Shown here: piece after piece, positions 1-7,861 of the stretch | Position numbering within the stretch: the stretch's first letter is position 1 | How the letters are laid out: each line of letters starts with the position of its first letter | NCBI GenBank assembly: GCA_009827235.1 | Contig: SPMW01000001.1 | Coordinates: 1 to 64,000 of the forward strand | Reading direction: 5' to 3' | Length of the DNA: 64,000 nt | Source: Candidatus Campylobacter infans | GTDB taxonomy: Bacteria > Campylobacterota > Campylobacteria > Campylobacterales > Campylobacteraceae | Made by a program: the position numbers and the translations under genes | Notes under the pieces: model-generated | What the model saw: only the letters and a program-made list of their open reading frames with translations | Told to the model about the DNA's origin: nothing | Databases searched by the model: none

Positions 1-953
1 TTAGTTTTATCAACCCCCCCCTTTTTCTGCTTTTTGGATTTAGGGCTAAAAGCGCATTTAAAATTACCCCCCCCCCCCCCCCCGCAATAATAATCAATTA
101 TTAAGCTAATATTATGCTTATAATTATTTTGTGCCATCCAGCCTAAATTTTTTAAAGGCTCAACATTTTCTATAATCTCCATGGCTTCATTTTCTCTCAT
201 TTGCTTTGCTCCAAATTTTAAGATTGTATTAAAATTAAACCTAGCCTTACATTGCTTATAAATTTCTAGCAAAAACTCTTTTAGCACGATTTGTTCGCCC
301 GTGCCTACATCAAACTCAGCGAATTTGCCAAAAGAATTTTTATTTTCATACACAGCCAAATACGCCCTTACCACATCATCGATATAAACAAAATCGCGCT
401 TTTGCAAGCAGTTTGTTAGGTTGATTTGAGTGGCGTTATTTATTAATTCATTTATAAGCCACGCTATAAGCTTGTTGTTATCATCTTTTATGCCATACAT
501 ATGTTCTATTTTCATATTAAAAATTTGCGTTTGGCTTAAATCGCGTTTAAGCCACTGGCTAAATTGATGTTTTGTTAAGGCGTAATTATTTATATTTTTT
601 GAAAGTAGGGTGTCTGTGTTAAAAAAGGTTAAAATTTTATATTTTTTAGCCATTTCAAGCACTTTTAAGCCAAAAATCACATTTGCATTTAAAAGCTCGC
701 TTAAATTTTCATTATTTCGCCCATATAAGCAAGCCGTGTGCATTATGCAAGTTATATTATTTTCTTTAAAAGCACTTTCTAAATTTTCTACATTATAAAA
801 TTTTAAATTATGATTGCTTAAATTTTCATATCGCCATAATTTAGAATTTGGGCGTTTTATGGCTATTACTTTTATGCCTTTTTCTAAAAGCGTTTTAGCA
901 AGATGATAGCCTAAAAACCCGCTTGCGCCAGTGATTAAAAAGCTTTTGTTCAT
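1..953 (-). CDS. NAD-dependent sugar epimerase/reductase (CDP-abequose/paratose synthase-like), partial
   Basis: I translated this extended-SDR gene by hand from the ATG at 953. It overlaps the rfbH stop by one base (TAATG). A GASGFLG nucleotide-binding loop lies at residues 9-15 and a catalytic Y124-A-L-T-K128 (YxxxK) follows. The stretches IEHMYGIKDD and QKRDFVYIDDVV are typical of short sugar-nucleotide epimerases that finish CDP-3,6-dideoxyhexose synthesis. Position after rfbFGH supports that role: the 3-deoxy product of RfbH/RfbI would be reduced or epimerised here. After residue 290 the frame enters a 17-base poly-G tract (67-83) and, with this tract length, stays open to the window edge. 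With a tract length that is a multiple of three, a TAA would follow the tract at once. The true C-terminus therefore depends on tract length. The exact product sugar cannot be told. Confidence 0.8.
   Translation of the reverse strand, partial: MNKSFLITGASGFLGYHLAKTLLEKGIKVIAIKRPNSKLWRYENLSNHNLKFYNVENLESAFKENNITCIMHTACLYGRNNENLSELLNANVIFGLKVLEMAKKYKILTFFNTDTLLSKNINNYALTKHQFSQWLKRDLSQTQIFNMKIEHMYGIKDDNNKLIAWLINELINNATQINLTNCLQKRDFVYIDDVVRAYLAVYENKNSFGKFAEFDVGTGEQIVLKEFLLEIYKQCKARFNFNTILKFGAKQMRENEAMEIIENVEPLKNLGWMAQNNYKHNISLIIDYYCGGGGGGNFKCAFSPKSKKQKKGGVDKT
14..21 (-). repeat. Second homopolymer tract (G8 on the minus strand)
   Basis: Eight consecutive C on the plus strand, read as G8 on the coding strand, lie about 45 bases downstream of the long G17 tract and in the same open frame. 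Short G tracts of this length can slip, and their presence beside a long one strengthens the idea that expression past this point is switchable. Which protein the tract belongs to is unclear because the window ends here. Confidence 0.5.
67..83 (-). repeat. Poly-G tract (G17), candidate phase-variation switch
   Basis: Seventeen consecutive C on the plus strand read as G17 on the coding strand of the epimerase gene, right after codon 290 (TGC). Long poly-G tracts in surface-glycan genes are the hallmark of slipped-strand contingency loci in Campylobacter. Frames after the tract: n divisible by three gives an immediate TAA stop, while n=17 or n=16 read on through the window edge with different peptide sequences. 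Reads from a clonal culture would probably be mixed in length. Confidence 0.9.
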
Positions 954-2281
954 TATAAATTTTCTATTATAACTTTTGCGATTTTATCAAGCATAGCATT
1001 ATTCATACCAGGATAAACTCCCAGCCAAAAGCCATCATTCATTATTTTATCGGTGTTTGTTAGCGTGGATGCTACTTTGTAAGCAGAAGTATCTCTAATG
1101 CTATCAAAGCAAGGATGTTTTATGATATTACCAGCAAAAACTGCTCTTGTTTGGATTTTTTGGCTTTCAAGTGCTGTTACAAGCTTTGCCTTATTTACTC
1201 CATCTTTACAAATTATTAAAAAGCCAAACCAGCTAGGATTTGAATTAGGGCTAGGATTTGGTAGAAGTAATTTATCTTGCGTGTTTTGTAATTTAGCCTT
1301 TAAGTATTCAAAATTTTCGCGTCTGCGTTTTGTAAAGTATTCTAGCTTTTCAAGCTGAGCGCAACCAATAGCAGCTTGCATATCAGTAGCTTTTAGGTTA
1401 TAGCCAAAATGACTGTAAGTGTATTTGTGATCGTAGCCAAGGGGTAATTTGCCGTATTGCTTGCTAAATCTATGCCCGCAAGTATTATCACAGCCACCAA
1501 GACAATAACAATCCCGCCCCCAATCTCTAAATGAGCGTATAATGCGATCAAGCAAGGCTGAGTTTGTATAAAGTGCGCCACCTTCGCCCATAGTAATATG
1601 ATGAGCAGGATAAAAGCTAGAAGTGCCAATATCACCAAAGGTGCCGGTTTTGGCGGTTTTGCCATTTAGGGTGTATTCTGAGCCGAGCGCATCGCAATTA
1701 TCTTCAATTAGCCAAAGATTATGCTTTTTACAAAACTCACTTATGGCCTTTATATCAAAAGGATTGCCAAGAGAATGCGCTAACATCACGGCTTTTGTTT
1801 TGTTGCTTAGAGCTTGTTCTAAAAATTTCACCTCTATATTGGCACTTTCTAGGCAAACATCGACAAAAACAGGCACCGCTCCGTATTGTAAAATCGGCGT
1901 AATTGTAGTAGGAAAGCCACACGCTACGCTTATTACTTCATCGCCGCGTTTTATTTGGCGCTCTTTTAAAAGCGGGCTAGTAAGAGCCATAAAGGCCAAT
2001 AAATTCGCGCTTGAACCAGAATTTACAAGGCTAACATAAGGCAGATTTAAATACTCGCCTAGCTCTTTTTCAAAACGCTGTGTGTATTTGCCAGCAGTTA
2101 GCCAAAACTCCAATGCCGAATCGCTTAAATTTAAAATTTCTTGCGCATCAAACACGCGCCCTGCGTAATTTATCCTATCGCCATCTTTATATTCAGATTG
2201 GATTAAGAAAGTTTCATAATATTGCTTAATGGCATTTAAAATTTCTAATCTCGCCTCGTCTTTGCTTTTGTTTTTAAACAT
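953..2281 (-). CDS. rfbH: CDP-4-dehydro-6-deoxyglucose 3-dehydrase (E1)
   Basis: A PMP-dependent, iron-sulfur aminotransferase-fold enzyme that removes the 3-hydroxyl from CDP-4-keto-6-deoxyglucose, working with a reductase such as RfbI. The family's diagnostic change is present: the usual PLP lysine is replaced by histidine in PAHHITMGEGG (about residues 225-235). Cysteines for the [2Fe-2S] cluster appear as EDNC (about 196) and the C-x-C-x7-C set at about 258, 260 and 268. I start at the ATG at 2281, which has GGAG six bases upstream; a TTG four codons earlier would eat into that site. This gives 442 residues, the usual length. It lies one base after the rfbG stop and overlaps the epimerase start. 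The partner reductase (rfbI) is not seen in the window. Confidence 0.93.
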   Translation of the reverse strand: MFKNKSKDEARLEILNAIKQYYETFLIQSEYKDGDRINYAGRVFDAQEILNLSDSALEFWLTAGKYTQRFEKELGEYLNLPYVSLVNSGSSANLLAFMALTSPLLKERQIKRGDEVISVACGFPTTITPILQYGAVPVFVDVCLESANIEVKFLEQALSNKTKAVMLAHSLGNPFDIKAISEFCKKHNLWLIEDNCDALGSEYTLNGKTAKTGTFGDIGTSSFYPAHHITMGEGGALYTNSALLDRIIRSFRDWGRDCYCLGGCDNTCGHRFSKQYGKLPLGYDHKYTYSHFGYNLKATDMQAAIGCAQLEKLEYFTKRRRENFEYLKAKLQNTQDKLLLPNPSPNSNPSWFGFLIICKDGVNKAKLVTALESQKIQTRAVFAGNIIKHPCFDSIRDTSAYKVASTLTNTDKIMNDGFWLGVYPGMNNAMLDKIAKVIIENL

Positions 2282-2282
2282 T

Positions 2283-3350
2283 TTAAACTCCAAAATATTC
2301 TTTTATTTGTTGGTCTGTGATTTTGCTAGCACAAACTCCATTATCTAGTGCTTTATGCCACAAGACTACTTTTTTTACCGCTTCTTTTATGCTTAATTTT
2401 GGTTGCCAATCAAGAGCATTTTTAGCCTTTTCGCATTGAAGTTTTAAAAAGGTTGCTTCGTGCGGGGCGTTTTTTTGCGCTACGCTAACCCAATTTGTGC
2501 CATCTCCCCAGGCATCGCAAAACAAACTAGCTAATTTGCCAGTGCTAATGCAAGATTCATCATTTGGGCCAAAATTATATGAGCTTGCTAAATTTTTATT
2601 ATTGTATTGTTTCATTGCTAGTAATAAATAGCCATTTAAACAATCTAAAATATGCCAATAAGGTCTTGTGGAGTTTGGATTGCGAAGTTGTATGCTTTGA
2701 TTTTTTTGTGTGGCGCGAATACAATCAGGGATTATTCTATCAAGCGAATAATCCCCACCGCCTATTACATTGCCACTTCTAGCTGTGCTAATAGCTGGCG
2801 CGTTTGTGGTGTTAAAAAACGAATTTTTATAGCTATATGTTATAAGCTCAGAGCAAGATTTTGAGTTTGAATAAGGATCAAAGCCACAAAGCTCTTCATC
2901 TTCTCTATAACCCCAAAGCCATTCTTTATTTTTATAAACTTTATCGGTGGTTATATTGATAAAAGATTTTGCGCTAGCACATTGTCTTAACGCCTCTAAG
3001 ACATTAATCGTTCCCATTATATTTGTTTGGTAGGTATAAACAGGATCAGTGTAGCTTGCTCTAACAAGTGGCTGTGCTGCAAGGTGAAAAATAATATCAG
3101 GTTGAAATTTTACAATTTTATCTATTACTTCATCTTTATTTCTTATATCAGCGATAAATGATTTTATATCCTTGCTAGTTTTGCTTAGCTCAAAAAGGCT
3201 AGGGTTTGTGGGCGCATTAAGTGCTAAGCCTGCCACATCAGCACCAGCAAAAAGTAAAACCCTAGTTAGCCAAGTGCCTTTAAATCCAGTGTGTCCGGTG
3301 ATGAAAACTTTTTTATTTTTATAAAATTTTAACATTTTGCGTTTTACCAT
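2283..3350 (-). CDS. rfbG: CDP-glucose 4,6-dehydratase
   Basis: Second step of the CDP-3,6-dideoxyhexose pathway: CDP-D-glucose to CDP-4-keto-6-deoxy-D-glucose, NAD-dependent, cytoplasmic. An extended SDR with the nucleotide loop ITGHTGFKGTWL near the N-terminus, the YSNSK catalytic motif (Y-x3-K) mid-protein, and the ARSGNVIGGGD substrate-site stretch. The start is not certain. An ATG at 3380 would overlap rfbF by 37 bases. The ATG at 3350 overlaps the rfbF stop by seven bases and has GGAA just upstream. The ATG at 3335 gives the N-terminus closest to known homologues but lacks a clear ribosome site. I chose 3350. It is the middle gene of the rfbF-G-H run. Confidence 0.92.
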   Translation of the reverse strand: MVKRKMLKFYKNKKVFITGHTGFKGTWLTRVLLFAGADVAGLALNAPTNPSLFELSKTSKDIKSFIADIRNKDEVIDKIVKFQPDIIFHLAAQPLVRASYTDPVYTYQTNIMGTINVLEALRQCASAKSFINITTDKVYKNKEWLWGYREDEELCGFDPYSNSKSCSELITYSYKNSFFNTTNAPAISTARSGNVIGGGDYSLDRIIPDCIRATQKNQSIQLRNPNSTRPYWHILDCLNGYLLLAMKQYNNKNLASSYNFGPNDESCISTGKLASLFCDAWGDGTNWVSVAQKNAPHEATFLKLQCEKAKNALDWQPKLSIKEAVKKVVLWHKALDNGVCASKITDQQIKEYFGV

Positions 3351-4117
3351 ATTTTCCAAGGTGCGTTTTTGGTATTCCATAGCTCATTTAGCTTGTTTTT
3401 ATCGCGCAAGGTATCCATAGGTTGCCAAAAGCCATTGTGTTTGTAGGTGAAAATTTCGCCATCTTTTGCTAGATTCATTAAAGGCTCTTGCTCAAAAATC
3501 ACATCATCGCCATCACCTATATAATCAAAAACTTTATTCTCACACACAAAAAACCCAGCATTTATCCAGCTACCATCGCCTTTTGGCTTTTCTTTAAATT
3601 CTAAAACTTGATTATTACTACTAAGATTTAGCGCGCCAAATCTGCCCTCTGGCTGAGCTGATGTCATACTCATAAGCTTGCCGTGGCTTTTGTGAAATTT
3701 TAAAAGTTCATTTATATTTATATTTGCTACGCCATCGCCATAAGTTAGCATAAAGGCCTCATCGCCTATGATTTTTTTGGCTTGTTTTACGCGTGCGCCA
3801 GTCATTGCATCAAGGCCTGTATCTATCAAGCTTACGCGCCATGGCTCGCTAGATGTGTTTAAAATATCCATTTTGTTATTTGCAAGATCTATGCTCACAT
3901 CGCTTCTGTGTAAAAAATAATTTGCAAAATACTCTTTTATACAATAACCCTTATACCCAAGCAAAATTACAAAATCATTAAATCCATAAGTAGAATAAAT
4001 TTTCATTATATGCCAAAGAATAGGCTTGCCGCCGATTTCTACCATAGGCTTTGGGCGCAAATCTGTTTCTTCGCTTAGCCTAGTGCCTAGCCCACCTGCT
4101 AAAAGTAAAACCTTCAT
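3344..4117 (-). CDS. rfbF: Glucose-1-phosphate cytidylyltransferase
   Basis: Makes CDP-glucose from CTP and glucose-1-phosphate, the entry step to CDP-linked 3,6-dideoxyhexoses. The nucleotidyltransferase signature LAGGLGTRLSEET with the following RPKPMVEIGGKPI is at the N-terminus (residues 6-32). The metal-binding YGDGVANI stretch lies mid-protein, and the C-terminus WQPMDTLRDKNKLNELW is typical of the family. At 257 residues it has the normal length. First gene of the minus-strand cassette and divergent from the GT41 gene across a 113-base gap. The start codon ATG is preceded by AAAAGGACAAAAA, a good ribosome site. Confidence 0.95.
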   Translation of the reverse strand: MKVLLLAGGLGTRLSEETDLRPKPMVEIGGKPILWHIMKIYSTYGFNDFVILLGYKGYCIKEYFANYFLHRSDVSIDLANNKMDILNTSSEPWRVSLIDTGLDAMTGARVKQAKKIIGDEAFMLTYGDGVANININELLKFHKSHGKLMSMTSAQPEGRFGALNLSSNNQVLEFKEKPKGDGSWINAGFFVCENKVFDYIGDGDDVIFEQEPLMNLAKDGEIFTYKHNGFWQPMDTLRDKNKLNELWNTKNAPWKIW

Positions 4118-4179
4118 TTTTTGTCCTTTTTTGGCTTTGTGTGTAAGTAAGTTTGAAAAAGCAAGCGTTAATTATATCG

Positions 4180-4200
4180 TTTTTTTTTTTTTGATATACT
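4180..4200 (+). promoter_or_regulatory. T13 tract and TATACT -10 box upstream of the GT41 gene
   Basis: Thirteen consecutive T (4180-4192) are followed two bases later by TATACT (4195-4200), a good -10 element about 30 bases before the GT41 start. Campylobacter sigma-70 promoters often have T-rich DNA instead of a fixed -35 box. A tract of this length could slip and change promoter geometry, and so gene output. Because the gap is shared with the divergent rfbF, changes here might touch both transcripts. The promoter call is inference from sequence only. Confidence 0.5.
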
Positions 4201-4230
4201 TGCCATTAAAATTTTAAAAAAGGCGCAAAA

Positions 4231-7200
4231 ATGAACGAACTTTTAGAGCAAGCTGGGGATTTAATCACAAAAGATCCACAAAAAAGCTTAAATCTTTTTA
4301 ATCAAATTCTCTCACACAAAAAAGACGATATAAGAGCGCTTTGTGGCATAGCCGAGCTTTTATTAAACGATCGCCAAAATCAACAAGCTATGAAATTTGC
4401 TCTAAAAGCCATCAACGCAAATGCTCCACTTAGCGTTAAAATTTTAGATGCTAAAAGCAAAAGCTATGGAATTTTAGCCATTGCAAATGAAAGAGAGCGC
4501 AGGCTAGATGATGCTGGGCTGTATTTAAGCGCGCACCAGCTCTTAGCTGATTTATGCGCTAACCCACAAAAACATATTTTAGATCAAAACCCGCATTTTC
4601 AAGCCGATAGTTTTAGCGCATACAGCCAAAATCCAAATCACGCACCGCAGTTTTTAGAGCATGGAGTTTTAAGCTATGAAAATGATAAAGATCCGTTTTA
4701 TGCCCTTGCTTGCGTGCTTGTGGCGTTTTATCACGCAAATATCAAGGCTTGCAAGATTGATGAAAATAAAGACACAAAAAACAGCGCAAATTTTAAAATT
4801 TCAAAAAGCTATGAATTACCACAAAACCCAAGCCCGCAATTAAAAGAGTTTTACGCAAATGCTATGATTTTTTTGGCTCTTTTGGCTTTTGATATGGACA
4901 ATAAAGCAAAAGCTCAGGCTTTTTTAGATGAGGCTGGGCATTTTGAATGCGCAAAGCTTTATGAAGCTATGAAATACCGCATTCTTTGTGCTATTATGCT
5001 TGGCAAAAACGATATTTGCAAAGCAAGAGAGCTAGCCCAAAAAGCTCTAATTTATCCAAATTTTAAAAATCATTTAGTTTTAGCAAATATCGCCATTTAC
5101 GAAAAAGATTTTGTTCAGGCAAAAGATGAATTACAAAAAGCCTACAATCTAGCCAAAACCCCAGGCCAAAATGCTGAAATTTTAAGCTTTGAGGCTTATT
5201 TGAGCCTAAAAGAAAATGACGCAATTAAAGCAAAAGAGCTAGCAAAAAAGGCACTTGAAATTAACAAAAAATTAAAAATTGCCATAATTGTGCTATTAAA
5301 CTTAGAAAATCAAAATATTAAAAAGCTAGATATTATGGCTTTATTATTAAATATCCACCCTTATCAAAAAAATGTTTATAATGAAATAATCACCAAAATC
5401 ACAGCCCTAAGCGTAAATATAATTAACGCTAGCGATGAGCAAAAAATGCAACAAAAAACCAGCGCAAATGAAATGTTTAAAAGTAGCAAGTTTAGCCTAG
5501 GGCTTGATGCGGCTTTATCTTTGCTTGATTTTTACCCAGATGATGCTAAAAACACTATGGTTCTTGCAAATGCCTTTGCTAGCAATGCTGATTTAAATAC
5601 TGCGATTAAATTTTATAGCCGTGCGGCGATGATTGACGATGTTAAAACCCACGCCCTAAAAAAGCTTAGCTCTTTGTATTATGCGCAAAAAGATTATATA
5701 AGAGCCTTTAATGCCTTAGAGCTTTTAGTAAAAGATGGCAAGGCAGATGAAGATGTGGCTATATATAAAACCCAAGCTGAAATAGCCATAGAAACAGGCG
5801 TGCAAAAGCTCTTAGAATTATCTACTAAGCTAATAGATAAAATTAAAGAAGTAGAGCCAAACAGCCAGCACATAGATATCTTAAACGCTAAGATATTTGA
5901 AAAAAAAGGTAAATATTTTGATGCTATCAAAGAGCTAGAAAAAGTTTTAGAAAAACACCCAGATAACGAGGAAGTCTTAGGATTATTATCCCAATGCTAC
6001 AATAATATAAATGAATACGAAAAATGGGAGAGTTGTTATACAAAAGTGCTAAATCTCCACAGGCAAAAAATCATAAATGATTTAAAAATAGTTACACAAA
6101 AAGATGAAATAGATGTAAATGATAGGCAGTTTTTGCTCTTAGAAAATGCTGATTTGATTAGTGGAATGTTATGGACTTGCCATTACATTCACGGCAAAGA
6201 CGAAAAAGAAATTTTTAAACTAGCCAAACGATACGGCGATATCGTAGCTGCTAAGACTCGCTTTGTTTATGAAGATTATGAGTGTAAAAAATTTGGAGTA
6301 GATGAGTTTTTAAGTAGCGAGCTAAAAAGCCTAAACCTAAACTCCGCAAAAGCTTGGGATTTTAGCCAGCTTGATAAATTGCCACCGGTGATGGCAGAGC
6401 CTAGCTCTTGTGAAGCTCTTAGGGCATATTTAAAAAAGCATAATAAAAAACTTCGCATAGGTATGACCTCTGGCGATTTAAAAAATCACCCAGTAGGCTA
6501 TGTTTTAGAGGGTGCATTTAAGCTTTTGGATAAAGAAATTTTCGAGCTTTACGCCTTTGTTACGCATGGCATAGAAGATGATTTAAGCGCTAGAATCAAG
6601 CCACATTTTACAAGCTGGCAAAGCATAGCAGGCATTAGCCCAGCAGCAGCTGCAGCTAAAATCCACGAATGTGGCATAAATATTTTATTAGACCTTAGCG
6701 GGCATACTGGCTATAATGCCTTGCTTACTCATGATTTTAAGCCATCGCCAGTTAGTGCTACTTATATTGGTTGTCCTTTTAGCACGGGACTTCATAGTAT
6801 TGATTATATAGTAGGTGATCCTATTTTAATGCCAGCTAGCGAGCATGAAGCAGTAAGTGAGAGAATCTTTAATCTGCCAAAAAATTGGTGGCATTTTACT
6901 ATGCCGCCAGATATCGATACTAACGAGCTTTTATCCATAAACCAAGACGCACCTTATAAAAGAAATGGCTATTTTACCTTTGGTAGTTTTAATAATATTT
7001 ATAAAATGAATGATACAGTAGTGGCTCTTTGGGCAAAAATCTTGCTTGCTGTGCCAAATTCTAAATTATTTTTAAACTACAAACAACTAAGCGATGAAAG
7101 CCAAAAAGAGCGCATAAGGGAGTGGTTTGGGCGTTATGGAGTTAGTGGGGATCGCTTTATTTTGGATTTTACCACGCCACGCTATAAAACGCTAAATACT

Positions 7201-7566
7201 TATAATTTAATAGATCTTTGCCTTGATCCCTTTCCGTTTTGTGGATTTACAACCACGGCTGAGGCCTTGATGATGGGCGTGCCAGTAATAGCCCTAAAAG
7301 GCAATAGTTTGCTAACAAGGGCTGCAAATAGCATACTAACAAATACAAATTTAAGCGAGTTTGTAGCTAGTGATTTAGATGAATATTTTGCTAAGGCGGT
7401 TCATTTTGCCACAAGCGGACGCGATCATCTTGCGCATTTGCGCGCTAATGCCAAAGATTGCATTAAAAATCAAGCCTTATTTGATACGCCTAGATTTAGC
7501 AAGGATTTAGAAAATATGTTTTTACAAATGTGGATAAATTATGAATTAGGCATTAAATTGCGCTAG
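4231..7566 (+). CDS. TPR-repeat GT41 glycosyltransferase (O-GlcNAc transferase-like)
   Basis: A 1111-residue protein. The first ~650 residues are alpha-helical TPR-like repeats (for example MKFALKAINANAPLSVK and AIKELEKVLEKHPDNEEVL), with no signal peptide. The last ~450 carry the GT41 catalytic region shared with OGT/SPINDLY. Typical stretches are RIGMTSGDLKNHPVGYVLEG, ILLDLSGHTGYNALLTHDFK, FTFGSFNNIYKMNDTVV and the donor-site-like DPFPFCGFTTTAEALMMGVP. Known relatives add GlcNAc or another sugar to proteins; the TPR superhelix picks the target. Here target and donor are unknown. It is divergent from the CDP-dideoxyhexose cassette, so a role in surface-protein or flagellin glycosylation is possible but only inferred. 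The ATG follows AAAAAAGG. It is not a HMW1C-type short enzyme, given the long TPR arm. Confidence 0.85.
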   Translation: MNELLEQAGDLITKDPQKSLNLFNQILSHKKDDIRALCGIAELLLNDRQNQQAMKFALKAINANAPLSVKILDAKSKSYGILAIANERERRLDDAGLYLSAHQLLADLCANPQKHILDQNPHFQADSFSAYSQNPNHAPQFLEHGVLSYENDKDPFYALACVLVAFYHANIKACKIDENKDTKNSANFKISKSYELPQNPSPQLKEFYANAMIFLALLAFDMDNKAKAQAFLDEAGHFECAKLYEAMKYRILCAIMLGKNDICKARELAQKALIYPNFKNHLVLANIAIYEKDFVQAKDELQKAYNLAKTPGQNAEILSFEAYLSLKENDAIKAKELAKKALEINKKLKIAIIVLLNLENQNIKKLDIMALLLNIHPYQKNVYNEIITKITALSVNIINASDEQKMQQKTSANEMFKSSKFSLGLDAALSLLDFYPDDAKNTMVLANAFASNADLNTAIKFYSRAAMIDDVKTHALKKLSSLYYAQKDYIRAFNALELLVKDGKADEDVAIYKTQAEIAIETGVQKLLELSTKLIDKIKEVEPNSQHIDILNAKIFEKKGKYFDAIKELEKVLEKHPDNEEVLGLLSQCYNNINEYEKWESCYTKVLNLHRQKIINDLKIVTQKDEIDVNDRQFLLLENADLISGMLWTCHYIHGKDEKEIFKLAKRYGDIVAAKTRFVYEDYECKKFGVDEFLSSELKSLNLNSAKAWDFSQLDKLPPVMAEPSSCEALRAYLKKHNKKLRIGMTSGDLKNHPVGYVLEGAFKLLDKEIFELYAFVTHGIEDDLSARIKPHFTSWQSIAGISPAAAAAKIHECGINILLDLSGHTGYNALLTHDFKPSPVSATYIGCPFSTGLHSIDYIVGDPILMPASEHEAVSERIFNLPKNWWHFTMPPDIDTNELLSINQDAPYKRNGYFTFGSFNNIYKMNDTVVALWAKILLAVPNSKLFLNYKQLSDESQKERIREWFGRYGVSGDRFILDFTTPRYKTLNTYNLIDLCLDPFPFCGFTTTAEALMMGVPVIALKGNSLLTRAANSILTNTNLSEFVASDLDEYFAKAVHFATSGRDHLAHLRANAKDCIKNQALFDTPRFSKDLENMFLQMWINYELGIKLR

Positions 7567-7631
7567 ATAGGCTATGCTTGCTAGTGCTTTTAAAATTTAT
7601 TTTTTCAAAATTTATTTTAGAAGTGGCTTGA

Positions 7632-7697
7632 AATTTTAAAAATATTTGGCACGCATTTAGGCGCAACCCTAACGCGCGCAAGATTATTGAAATTTTA
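7632..7697. repeat. 66-bp direct repeat, copy 1
   Basis: A 66-base block in the spacer between the GT41 gene and p19. It recurs 136 bases later with a single mismatch (A at 7651, G in the other copy). The block contains AT-rich ends (AATTTTAAAAATA and TTGAAATTTTA) around a GC-rich middle with GGCGCAACCCTAACGCGCGC. It has no open frame and no clear hairpin followed by T residues. Confidence 0.9.
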
Positions 7698-7767
7698 AAA
7701 ATTATTTTTTTACAATTTATTTTAAAAATGCTTTGAAATTTTAAAAATTATTTTTAGAAATGTTTTG

Positions 7768-7833
7768 AATTTTAAAAATATTTGGCGCGCATTTAGGCGC
7801 AACCCTAACGCGCGCAAGATTATTGAAATTTTA
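7768..7833. repeat. 66-bp direct repeat, copy 2
   Basis: Second copy of the repeat at 7632-7697, same orientation, 65 of 66 bases identical. It ends 28 bases before the p19 stop codon, so both copies are downstream of two converging genes. The 70 bases between the copies are AT-rich and partly repeat the AAATTTTAAAAATTATTTTT part again. Confidence 0.9.
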
Positions 7834-7861
7834 GAATTTATTTTTTAAATAACTTAAAATT

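Noticed and set aside
1393-1665. Hydrophobic 90-codon frame within rfbH
   Set aside because: Frame-shifted reading of rfbH on the same strand; hydrophobicity is due to base composition.
5900-5907. A8 tract within the GT41 gene
   Set aside because: Runs of eight A are common in such AT-rich coding DNA; no sign of a switch.
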